Source: Holosporales bacterium | GTDB lineage: Bacteria; Pseudomonadota; Alphaproteobacteria; RUG11792 | NCBI GenBank assembly: GCA_031275915.1 | Contig: JAISOC010000031.1 | Coordinates: 1 to 14,035 of the forward strand | Length of the DNA stretch: 14,035 nucleotides | Direction: 5' to 3' | Shown here: positions 7,075 through 13,369 of the stretch, piece after piece | Layout: each line of letters opens with the position of its first letter | Numbering within the stretch: the first letter of the stretch is position 1 | Translations under genes and position numbers: made by a program | Notes under the pieces: generated by a model | Databases searched by the model: none | What the model was told of the DNA's origin: nothing | What the model saw: only the letters and a program-made list of their open reading frames with translations

Positions 7075-8247
7075 ATGTTGTCCAAATTTTTAAAATCATA
7101 TTTCGCAAATGCGAATTCAATATCATCAGTTGTTAACTATGATGTTGGAGACAATCACTATAGCTCTGAATATTCTGATCTGTCTGAAATCGGATATCAG
7201 AAAAATGTCATAGTATACAGGTGTATTCACTTGATCGCTCGATCAGTGGCATCTGTGTCTTGGCTTTTAAAAAAATATCATCATGAAAAAAAGATCGATG
7301 AATCTCTTCACAATCATGAAATTTTAGATCTCTTTGAAAAACCGAATTCCAAACAATCTCGCTCCAGTTTTATGGAGATGGCTGTCTCTCATCTATTGCT
7401 CTCTGGAAATTGCTATATGCAAGCTCTAAGAGATGACAAGCAAAACGTAAAGGAAATACATATCCTACGCCCAGATAGGATTAGAGTTATACCAGGAGAT
7501 AGGTCAACTCCCTTGGGATATGAGTATAACGTTGGTAAGCATCATAAAGTTTTTTTTAAAGCTGATGAAAATGGATATTCAGATGTTTTTCATATAAAGC
7601 TTTTTAATCCATTGAATGATTGGTATGGACAAAGTCCTGTCGGTGTGGCTGTTAATGCAATCAGGCAACACAATGCTATAGCTAACCAAAACATATCATT
7701 TTTGGAGAACGGGGGACGTCCCTCAGGAGCTCTGATATACAAATCATCTCTTGATACAAATCAAAAAATAGCCCTTAGAAATGATATTAAAGAAGCCTAT
7801 GAAGGAGGCAGAAATGCCGGAAAAATCCTTTTATTAGAGGGAGAATTTGAATGGAAAGAAATGGGACTCTCTCCAAAAGATCTCGATTTCATATCAGGAA
7901 AGGAATTATCTGCCAAAGAAATAGCCTTGGCTTTTGGGGTGCCATCCATACTTATTGGAGCAACTTCAGACGCCACTTTTTCAAATTATAAAGAAGCAAG
8001 ATACAACTTCTGGGAAGAAACTATTATTCCTCTCTTAAATACCATTTCAGGAGATATAACAAATTGGTTTAGATACCTGTTTAACACGAACGAATATACA
8101 ATCACATATGATATAGACTCAATACAAGCCCTTTCAAAGAGACGAGAATCAGAGTGGAACAAAATAAATGATGCAAATTTCTTAACGATTGATGAAAAAA
8201 GAGAAGCTCTTGGATATTCCATATCGAAGAGTAATAGTTTATTATGA
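7075..8247 (+). CDS. HK97-family phage portal protein, GTA-like (orphan)
   Basis: 390 residues, about the length of the portal (g3) of the Rhodobacter gene transfer agent. Portal proteins form the dodecameric DNA channel at one capsid vertex. Family features in order: VIVYRCIHLIARSVASVSWLL (about 43-63), the LLSGNCYMQAL core, LRPDRIRVIPG, HIKLFNPLNDWYGQSPV, the FLENGGRPSGALIY wing region, LSPKDLDFISGKELSAKEIALAFGVPSILIG, and DATFSNYKEARYNFWEETIIPLL (clip/stem). The C-terminus, DEKREALGYSISKS, is a normal portal ending. The frame is intact. No terminase, protease, capsid or tail gene adjoins it: it sits between DUF167 and pgk, with pgk starting 31 bases later. Dispersed single GTA genes are known from Rickettsiales; assigning this one to a GTA rather than a relic prophage is inference. 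Confidence 0.93.
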   Translation: MLSKFLKSYFANANSISSVVNYDVGDNHYSSEYSDLSEIGYQKNVIVYRCIHLIARSVASVSWLLKKYHHEKKIDESLHNHEILDLFEKPNSKQSRSSFMEMAVSHLLLSGNCYMQALRDDKQNVKEIHILRPDRIRVIPGDRSTPLGYEYNVGKHHKVFFKADENGYSDVFHIKLFNPLNDWYGQSPVGVAVNAIRQHNAIANQNISFLENGGRPSGALIYKSSLDTNQKIALRNDIKEAYEGGRNAGKILLLEGEFEWKEMGLSPKDLDFISGKELSAKEIALAFGVPSILIGATSDATFSNYKEARYNFWEETIIPLLNTISGDITNWFRYLFNTNEYTITYDIDSIQALSKRRESEWNKINDANFLTIDEKREALGYSISKSNSLL

Positions 8248-8277
8248 AGAAGTCTTGTCAAATTGTGTGGTAAGTAT

Positions 8278-9468
8278 ATGCAAATTCGAGATTTTGAAGC
8301 CTTTAAAAAATGGCTTACTAGTAATCAAAACGTCAGTTACGTTCTTGTTAGGTGCGATTTAAATATTCCCTCAGATACGGAAGATTTGTCTCGTATACAT
8401 GCAATTAAAGATACAATTCTTGAATTGTTAGCTTTAAATTTGAAGGTTGTATTAATCTCCCATTATAAGAGACCCAACTCAAAGGAATATTTCAAGCGTG
8501 CTTTTTCTTTAAAGCGAATAGCAAAAAAGATATCAAAAGTTGTAGGTGAAAAAGTTAAATTTTGTGGGGGGCCTATACAAAAGATCTCACGAACCGACTT
8601 TAAATCCAAGATAACTCTTTTGGAAAACTTGAGATTTTACGAAGGAGAAGGAAAAAACGATGAAAATTTTGCAAAAGAACTTGCTAAATTTGCAGATGTA
8701 TATATCAATGAAGCTTTCTCTGTCTCGCATAGAGCTCATGCTTCTGTTGAAGCTATAACAAGGATTCTTCCTTCATTTGCAGGAATATCATTTGCTCGTG
8801 AAGTTCACGGACTCTCAGAAGTAATATCCAATATTGAAAAGCCATACACAGTTATTATAGGAGGTTCAAAAGTATCCTCAAAAATAAAGGTATTAGAATC
8901 AATTTCAATGCAGGCTGACTATCTTATAATCACAGGGGCTATGGCCACTACTTTTCAAGAAGCTCTTGGACACAATATGGGGAAGTCTCTTGTTGAGAGA
9001 GAACTATTCAAAGCTGTCTTGAAAATTTATACCGATTCAAGTGCTAAAATTATTTTACCAATGGATTTCTTGGTCTCGGAAAATATTAATGAAAAAGGAT
9101 GTCCTTGCTCAATCGATGATGTCAAAAAAAATGAAGGATGCTTCGATATAGGGCCTGTGTCTGTGCAGATTTTCAAAGATATCATTGATAAATCTAAAAC
9201 ATTGTTATGGAATGGGGCAATTGGAGCCTTTGAATTTGCGAATTTTAGTACAGCTTCCAAAAAAATCTCTAAATTTGTTGCGGAAAAAACGAAGAAAAAA
9301 GAAATAGTGAGCATAATTGGGGGGGGAGAAACAGTAGCTTCCATAGGCTCATATAAGGATAGCATGACGTTTGTGTCAACAGCTGGAGGAGCATTCTTGG
9401 AGTATGTTACTGGAGCAGAATTACCGGGAATTAAGGCATTGTCTGAATCTCACGTGGCAGCCGCTTGA
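8278..9468 (+). CDS. pgk: Phosphoglycerate kinase
   Basis: A 396-residue glycolytic enzyme transferring phosphate between 1,3-bisphosphoglycerate and ADP. The ATG at 8278 gives the normal N-terminus; an in-frame TTG at 8263 is less likely. Substrate-site residues are visible in VRCDLNIP (24-31), SHYKRP (61-66), ENLRF (116-120) and NEAFSVSHRAHAS (144-156). The nucleotide domain has IIGGSKVSSKI (193-203), ITGAMATTF (218-226), WNGAIGAFE (311-319), GGGET (348-352) and STAGGAFLE (367-375). Several signatures deviate from the usual forms: SHxGRP reads SHYKRP, NGPxGxFE reads NGAIGAFE, and GGGD reads GGGE. The key Arg, Asp, Asn and Lys residues I can place are retained. It starts 31 bases after the portal gene and may be co-transcribed with it. 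A palindromic repeat begins 28 bases after its stop. Confidence 0.96.
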   Translation: MQIRDFEAFKKWLTSNQNVSYVLVRCDLNIPSDTEDLSRIHAIKDTILELLALNLKVVLISHYKRPNSKEYFKRAFSLKRIAKKISKVVGEKVKFCGGPIQKISRTDFKSKITLLENLRFYEGEGKNDENFAKELAKFADVYINEAFSVSHRAHASVEAITRILPSFAGISFAREVHGLSEVISNIEKPYTVIIGGSKVSSKIKVLESISMQADYLIITGAMATTFQEALGHNMGKSLVERELFKAVLKIYTDSSAKIILPMDFLVSENINEKGCPCSIDDVKKNEGCFDIGPVSVQIFKDIIDKSKTLLWNGAIGAFEFANFSTASKKISKFVAEKTKKKEIVSIIGGGETVASIGSYKDSMTFVSTAGGAFLEYVTGAELPGIKALSESHVAAA

Positions 9469-9496
9469 AAACTGTAATTTAGATGTAATTATAAAA

Positions 9497-9716
9497 GTAT
9501 ACTTCCTTTTTGGAGGAACTCCATTGTACCAATTGCTCAGCTAGACTTTGTCAAGGTTCGCTTCGCTCTCCACCTTGACAAAGTGCCTCGCAATCGGGAT
9601 CACTTTTTTCGTTCCAAAAAGGAAATATACTGTAGGGGGAGAGAAAGAGGGAATGTAGGTGTGTACGCTTGCTCACTTCGTTCGCTAACGCTACTTCTAA
9701 CAGGGTTTATATAGAG
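9497..9716 (+). repeat. Palindromic dispersed repeat, copy A
   Basis: This fills most of the gene-free stretch 9469-9796. Its left part is a 134-bp module whose ends are inverted: GTATACTTCCTTTTTGGA (9497-9514) against the reverse complement of 9613-9630, 17 of 18 matching. In the centre ACTTTGTCAAGGT (9545-9557) pairs with ACCTTGACAAAGT (9572-9584) around a 14-base loop. A tail (9631-9716) is purine-rich and then carries a 41-base sub-repeat (9663-9703). Nearly the same sequence occurs in reverse orientation at 12829-13049. Read backwards the sub-repeat has an open frame encoding RSSVSERSEQAY, but I see no real gene. The hairpin could also help end pgk transcription. Confidence 0.9.
9545..9584. 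repeat. Central hairpin of repeat copy A
   Basis: A 13-bp perfect stem (ACTTTGTCAAGGT with its complement) encloses the 14-base loop TCGCTTCGCTCTCC. There is no U-run on either side, so it is not a standard intrinsic terminator. Confidence 0.85.
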
Positions 9717-9796
9717 GTGTTGTTTATGCAGCATCCTTCTACTAACTACCAAAAAATCTAAAATCAATTTATTTAAAAATAAAGGAGTATTATAAA

Positions 9797-10594
9797 ATGC
9801 ATACAAATAGAAAAATATTAAAGATTAAACAACACACAGAGCCGTTTCTGAGCAATGACATAGACACGGATCTCGTTAATTTCACAATAGGAGACACTGA
9901 CATAGGTGAGGAAGATGTATTCCTTGATAGTGAAAATCCAAAGTACATAAAGCTCCTTTGCGAGTTGAAGGGAATCAAAAATTTCCCAAAAATATCATGT
10001 ATGAAATCGAAGTATAAAAGTATGCCTTCCAGCAAAGATTTTTTAGATATCGAATACAACATATACGATGGTAAATCTGTGTCATTAAATGGACTTGTTT
10101 CGGAGATAAATGTTATATACAAGGACAGCTTCCCGGAGGTTCCAGAAGAGTGGACATCTTGGTTGCAGGAGAATTCCTCCATATATTCCAAAAAATTCCA
10201 CACGCAAAAGGAGAACGTTCAGGCAGAAATGAACATTGACCCAAGGTATGAAGTAACCGCGTATAATCACCTTATATCCGAAGCCTACCCAATAGCAGGT
10301 TCCTACCATAAAGGAATCCCCATAGAAAACATAGAGCAATATTTTTCGTATATAGGAATTGGATTACAAGCCAAGCCATACATAGATATCATTTCTTCGA
10401 AACAGCTGTTAAATGCCAAACATTTGAAGATATCCCCCTTGATAAAAAGTTCTCAGATCACCTCTCTTCAGGATGATATTCTTTCTGGGAAAATAAAGAT
10501 CACCATGCCAAATGAAACCAAATATCAGAGCCTCAACGTTGTTAAAGATACAATTGTTTCTGATATTTGCGTTATAAGTTTTAAGAAAGTTTGA
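9797..10594 (+). CDS. Hypothetical 265-aa protein
   Basis: I do not recognise it. The start at 9797 follows AGGAG with a 9-base gap, a good ribosome-binding site, and the frame is open for 265 residues. There is no signal peptide or membrane segment. The N-terminal 60 residues are acidic (SNDIDTDL, GDTDIGEEDVFLDSE). A tryptophan-bearing stretch PEVPEEWTSWLQENSS follows near 115-130, then NIDPRYEVTAYNHLISEAYPIAGSYHKGIPIENIEQYFSYIGIGLQ near 150-195. Only one cysteine pair is apparent, suggesting a cytosolic or type-secreted protein. It lies just inside the inverted repeat pair with no partner gene within 380 bases. Its location in an accessory island with secreted proteins makes an effector or phage role possible, but nothing in the sequence proves one. 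Confidence 0.75.
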   Translation: MHTNRKILKIKQHTEPFLSNDIDTDLVNFTIGDTDIGEEDVFLDSENPKYIKLLCELKGIKNFPKISCMKSKYKSMPSSKDFLDIEYNIYDGKSVSLNGLVSEINVIYKDSFPEVPEEWTSWLQENSSIYSKKFHTQKENVQAEMNIDPRYEVTAYNHLISEAYPIAGSYHKGIPIENIEQYFSYIGIGLQAKPYIDIISSKQLLNAKHLKISPLIKSSQITSLQDDILSGKIKITMPNETKYQSLNVVKDTIVSDICVISFKKV

Positions 10595-10603
10595 CAAAAG
10601 TCA

Positions 10604-10625
10604 AGCTTTATTTAGAAAATAAGCT
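10604..10625 (+). terminator. Weak hairpin after the 265-aa gene
   Basis: AGCTTTATTT and AAATAAGCT can pair with one bulged T and a three-base loop, 10 bases after the stop codon. It is AT-rich and lacks a clear U-run, so termination here is uncertain. Confidence 0.25.
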
Positions 10626-10685
10626 ATAATATTGCAATTCGCGTTATAAATGCAAAATTTTTCCTGTTATTTTATCATTTTTTAC

Positions 10686-10713
10686 TTGACAAATATTTTA
10701 AAGAGAGTATGAT
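10686..10713 (+). promoter_or_regulatory. Near-consensus promoter in the 10595-10993 gap
   Basis: A perfect TTGACA (10686-10691) and TATGAT (10708-10713, one mismatch) are separated by 16 bases. It is the best sigma-70-like promoter in the window. It points not at an ORF but at the GC-rich patch that begins a few bases downstream. Confidence 0.6.
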
Positions 10714-10718
10714 CGTTG

Positions 10719-10790
10719 CCATCCCTAACCCTCGCCCGCCCTGGGGCTCGTGCCTACCCCTTCATCTATGCCTCAGCATAGCTTCAGCTT
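10719..10790 (+). ncRNA. Candidate small RNA or repeat remnant: GC-rich patch behind a promoter
   Basis: Positions 10719-10760 are strongly GC-rich (CCCTCGCCCGCCCTGGGG and following), in sharp contrast to the AT-rich surroundings. The patch starts where a transcript from the 10686-10713 promoter would begin. It contains GGGG/CCCC arms (10743-10746, 10757-10760) and a perfect hairpin CTATGC-CTCA-GCATAG (10766-10781). In AT-rich genomes GC islands often mark structured RNAs. No U-run follows and I match no known RNA family (it is not tmRNA, SRP RNA or RNase P by eye). A fragment of a dispersed repeat is the alternative. Confidence 0.35.
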
Positions 10791-10846
10791 ATCATAAAAA
10801 GATTAAAAATGCGTTAATATGGTAAAAATAAACTTCAGAAAAGGAT

Positions 10847-10878
10847 CCATAAGGGATCTATACCATAAGGGATCTATA
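10847..10878. repeat. Perfect 16-bp tandem duplication
   Basis: CCATAAGGGATCTATA occurs twice head to tail (10847-10862, 10863-10878), preceded by a related GGATC at 10843-10847. It lies about 40 bases upstream of the promoter of the first secreted-protein gene. Replication slippage is the simple explanation; a binding-site array is possible. Confidence 0.9.
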
Positions 10879-10909
10879 AAAGTTTCTTATTTACTGTATT
10901 CATGATTTA

Positions 10910-11068
10910 TTTAATACTTGTGAATTTAGATTTACTGTGCTATAGTGAAGAATTAAGTACGGAAGAGTTAGTATTTTTTTATTGGAGTATAAAGTGCGTA
11001 TTAATCGTAGTATTAATGTTTTTGTAGGGCTGATTGCGTTGGTTCTTTCTGTTTGCCAAGTGTTTGGT
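10910..11068 (+). repeat. Expression/secretion cassette, copy 1
   Basis: This block of promoter, leader and 25 signal-peptide codons is repeated at 11741-11889. The coding parts differ at only about six positions over the 25 codons. The leader here is a net 10 bases longer, with an extra GAAGAATTAAGT after the -10. Similarity stops at about the predicted signal-peptidase site; the genes then share no visible sequence. Confidence 0.88.
10918..10946 (+). promoter_or_regulatory. Promoter of secreted-protein gene 1 (cassette copy 1)
   Basis: TTGTGA (10918-10923), 17 bases, then TATAGT (10941-10946) with an extended -10 TG (TGCTATAGT). The same layout and nearly the same sequence recur before gene 2 at 11749-11777, which supports function. 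Confidence 0.65.
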
Positions 11069-11722
11069 GATCAGAAGAGAGATTATGAGATTGTGGTGGA
11101 AGTCATTACAGAAGTCATTACAGAAAAGATTAAAGATACAATATATTGTAGTATAGCTGATGAGGTAATGATTCACGACGAGAAATTAAAAAAAGACAAT
11201 GAATCAATGAATGAAAATGAATATGAACCTGAAGACATCAATATACTAGATGACTACAGTGAACTTGAAAACTACAAAAGAACCAAAATCTACACAAAAG
11301 AACCATTGCTTGGTAAAACAGAAACTTCGAGGGTAGCATTGGAAATAGTAAATAAAATTATGAGTGATACCATGGTCATTAATTCCTGTCGTGAATTAAC
11401 GAATAAGATTTATCTTATTTCCAATCTTATTCCCGATAGGGAACCATATGAGTTAGATCCTAAATATCGTTCTGTGATACATGATAAACTTTTTAAATCT
11501 AAACCTTATGAACAGTTTAAAGAGAATGAACAGTTTAAAGAGATGGTTTCAATCTTGAAAGACGTAGGAAAAAAATTAGGGAAATTGTATTGCGATAAAA
11601 GTGATATAAACTTGGGCGAAGAAAACATAGAAAAGTGTATGGAGAAATATATAAAAGAATGTAAAGAAAAAGTTATACTCGCAACCAAAAAGGCCCATGA
11701 TTGGCATGAAATGTCCACCTAG
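10994..11722 (+). CDS. Putative secreted protein 1 (cassette-type signal peptide)
   Basis: I choose the GTG at 10994 because GGAG lies 6 bases before it; a TTG at 10982 is the longer alternative. The product is about 242 residues. VRINRSINVFVGLIALVLSVCQVFG is a Sec signal peptide with cleavage expected after VFG. The mature part is helical, charged and lysine/glutamate-rich, with about five scattered cysteines (YCSI, SCREL, YCDK, KCMEK, ECKEK). It has two in-frame microduplications: EVIT twice (11099-11122) and EQFKEN/EQFKEM (11510-11542). No family is recognised. A shared CRELT/CKRLS spot with gene 2 hints at very distant kinship but is too short to prove it. Location in a repeat-bounded island and the shared expression module suggest a host-directed or surface protein, by inference. 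Confidence 0.75.
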   Translation: MRINRSINVFVGLIALVLSVCQVFGDQKRDYEIVVEVITEVITEKIKDTIYCSIADEVMIHDEKLKKDNESMNENEYEPEDINILDDYSELENYKRTKIYTKEPLLGKTETSRVALEIVNKIMSDTMVINSCRELTNKIYLISNLIPDREPYELDPKYRSVIHDKLFKSKPYEQFKENEQFKEMVSILKDVGKKLGKLYCDKSDINLGEENIEKCMEKYIKECKEKVILATKKAHDWHEMST

Positions 11723-11740
11723 CGGTCAAACGATGTCAAA

Positions 11741-11889
11741 TTTAATACTTATAAATTTAGATTTTCTATGCTATAGTACGGAAGAATTAGAGTTGTTCTT
11801 TATTGGAGTGTAAAGTACGTATTAATCGTAATATTAATGTTTTCGTATGGCTGATTGCGTTGGTTTTTTCTGTTTGCCAAGTGTTTGGT
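11741..11889 (+). repeat. Expression/secretion cassette, copy 2
   Basis: The second copy of the promoter, leader and signal-peptide block found at 10910-11068. It begins at the same TTTAATACTT and ends at the GTGTTTGGT codons of the signal peptide. It lies 18 bases after the stop of gene 1, so the two are tandem. Confidence 0.88.
11749..11777 (+). promoter_or_regulatory. Promoter of secreted-protein gene 2 (cassette copy 2)
   Basis: TTATAA (11749-11754), 17 bases, then TATAGT (11772-11777), again with the extended -10 TGCTATAGT. The -35 box is weaker than in copy 1 (TTATAA against TTGTGA), while the -10 is identical. Confidence 0.6.
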
Positions 11890-12612
11890 GCTCGGAACCA
11901 AGTAATTGATCAACATCAAGCAGATATAGTTGGCGAAAGGCTGGCAAAAGATTTGGCAATGGATTTTAGAAATGGAGTTTTTGGAAGTATTAGTGTAAGA
12001 ACTTTTAACGGAATGGATTGTAACAAAGGCGATAGATTTGATGATGCTAACGATATACTTAATAATGCTAAAGTATATGATAAAACTTACAGTGAAATTA
12101 TTGGGCCGTGTAAACGATTAAGTACACAAATGGCGACATCTTTAAAAAATGCTGCAGAAATCGGTATAAAGTTTGACAGTGATTCTGGGAAAACGGCCTC
12201 GCTAAGATGTGTTAAAGATGTAGAAAAAATTGCAAGAAAAGCTGGTTGGGAACTAACAGATGTAAATGTGCCAGAAGAAGGTATAGCAAAAATTAAAGAT
12301 GCAATCGAATTAAAGATACAGGAAGTACAAAGTGATTCAGAGTTTGCACAAAAATTCTTGAAGGAATATGGAGAAGGTAAATCACTTATTCTTCGAGAAA
12401 ATAAGATTAATATCAACAAAATTTGTTGGCTCAAATTTCTTAAAGCTAACGGATCTCCATACAGAGAAACCGAGTTTGATGAAGTACAACGTCTTTACGA
12501 TGATTGGGAAAAAAAGGCGGATCCTCTCATTCGCGAAGCATGCAGTTCGTTGGATAGTCTTATTAGCAATGAGGATCTTAATCAACTCTGCGATAGCTTA
12601 TTGGAGAAATAG
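11803..12612 (+). CDS. Putative secreted protein 2 (cassette-type signal peptide)
   Basis: 269 residues if translation starts at the TTG at 11803. The GTG used in copy 1 is GTA here, so the SD-spaced start is lost and the true start is unsure. The signal peptide VRINRNINVFVWLIALVFSVCQVFG differs from that of protein 1 at three residues. The mature part (ARNQVIDQHQADIVGERLAKDLAMDF...) is helical and acidic with six cysteines (MDCNK, GPCKRL, LRCVKD, ICWLK, EACSSL, LCDSL). These could form disulphides in the periplasm or outside, where a DsbA-like protein such as the one at 5843 could act. No family is recognised. The gene ends before a zone of repeats. The long open frame and shared module support it being real. 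Confidence 0.75.
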   Translation: MECKVRINRNINVFVWLIALVFSVCQVFGARNQVIDQHQADIVGERLAKDLAMDFRNGVFGSISVRTFNGMDCNKGDRFDDANDILNNAKVYDKTYSEIIGPCKRLSTQMATSLKNAAEIGIKFDSDSGKTASLRCVKDVEKIARKAGWELTDVNVPEEGIAKIKDAIELKIQEVQSDSEFAQKFLKEYGEGKSLILRENKININKICWLKFLKANGSPYRETEFDEVQRLYDDWEKKADPLIREACSSLDSLISNEDLNQLCDSLLEK

Positions 12613-12690
12613 CTGCCAACTTGTCCTGAGGAGTTTCTCTCGACAGATTGGTGGTCTTACCAGCGCATTTGAAAGTAGCTCTCGTTTCCC

Positions 12691-12733
12691 CTGTTAGAAA
12701 CAGCGTCAGTAAACAGAGAGTGATCGAGCGTAC
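12691..12733 (+). repeat. Diverged copy of the 41-43 base sub-repeat
   Basis: CTGTTAGAAACAGCGTCAGT and the following bases up to GCGTAC match the sub-repeat in copy A' (12841-12882) and, reversed, in copy A (9663-9703), with several substitutions and a small indel. The bases after it (ACACACATACCATACC) faintly resemble the next part of copy A', so this may be an older, decayed repeat. The rest of 12613-12828 shows no gene. Confidence 0.75.
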
Positions 12734-12828
12734 AACACACATACCATACCATCTTTATTTTTCACAAAAGCTGACATTAACAAAGGGATTGACAACCAAA
12801 TTTAGAAGTTCTAATTGCCAAACCTTAT

Positions 12829-13049
12829 CTTCTATAAACACTGTTAGAAGTAGCGTTAGCGAACAATAGTGAGCAAGCGTACACTCCTATATATATACCT
12901 TCTTTCCCCCTACAGTATATTTCCTTTTTGGAACGAGAAAGAGAGAACCAGATTGTGAGGCACTTTGTCAAGGTGGAGAGCGTAGCGGACCTTGACAAAG
13001 GCTGGCCGAACAATCTGTACAATGGAGTTCCTCCAAAAAGGAAGAGTAC
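12829..13049 (-). repeat. Palindromic dispersed repeat, copy A'
   Basis: The reverse-oriented partner of the repeat at 9497-9716. The sub-repeat is at 12841-12882, a poly-pyrimidine stretch and the module ends lie at 12915-12932 and 13032-13049, and the central stem is CTTTGTCAAGGT/ACCTTGACAAAG (12963-12974, 12989-13000). The two copies differ at scattered sites, so they are not a very recent duplication. With the diverged sub-repeat it fills most of the gene-free stretch 12613-13157. Confidence 0.9.
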
Positions 13050-13091
13050 CATAGGCATTTGTCGATAATTTCATCAACACAAGCGCATTTC

Positions 13092-13121
13092 TTGATCATC
13101 GCACATCACATGTGTTACTAT
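13092..13121 (+). promoter_or_regulatory. Promoter of rpmF-plsX
   Basis: TTGATC (13092-13097), 18 bases, then TACTAT (13116-13121) preceded by TGT, giving an extended -10. Transcription would begin about 30 bases before the rpmF ATG. It lies just outside the repeat island. Confidence 0.5.
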
Positions 13122-13157
13122 TGATCTGTATTTAAACATCTGGATTTTTGAAGACAA

Positions 13158-13364
13158 ATGGCTGTTCCTAAGAAAAAAACATCCAAATCGAAGAAAAACA
13201 TGAGAAAATCTCACGATTTTATAAAAGCTCAAAACATATTGGTTTGCGATAATTGCGGAGCTCCGATAATTGCTCACAACGTCTGCAAATTTTGCAGTTA
13301 TTACAAAGGGCGAAACATATCAATAATAACCCCAACAGAAGAGATAACGGAAAACCAGGTATAA
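13158..13364 (+). CDS. rpmF: 50S ribosomal protein L32
   Basis: 68 residues starting MAVPKKKTSKSKKNMRKSHD, the L32 N-terminus typical of alphaproteobacteria, which sits in the large subunit near the exit tunnel. Cysteines at 30, 33, 43 and 46 (CDNC, CKFC) keep the C4 zinc ribbon, and YYKGR follows as usual. The C-terminal tail ITPTEEITENQV is slightly long. The stop is 5 bases before plsX, the conserved rpmF-plsX order, so the two are co-transcribed. Confidence 0.96.
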   Translation: MAVPKKKTSKSKKNMRKSHDFIKAQNILVCDNCGAPIIAHNVCKFCSYYKGRNISIITPTEEITENQV

Positions 13365-13369
13365 CCAAG

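Noticed and set aside
9600..9806. Open frame encoding RSSVSERSEQAYTPTF
   Set aside because: It lies wholly in repeat copy A and its frame follows from the repeat sequence; there is no ribosome-binding site.
10719..10790. tmRNA, SRP RNA or RNase P RNA piece
   Set aside because: None of their conserved sequences could be found in the patch or nearby.
10982..11889. Lipoprotein signal in the LSVC segment of the secreted proteins
   Set aside because: The residue before Cys is Val, not Gly/Ala/Ser, so the lipobox rule is not met; a normal signal-peptidase I site after VFG fits better.
12648..12869. 73-codon open frame across the sub-repeats
   Set aside because: It reads through two copies of the dispersed repeat and shows no ribosome-binding site or protein-like composition.
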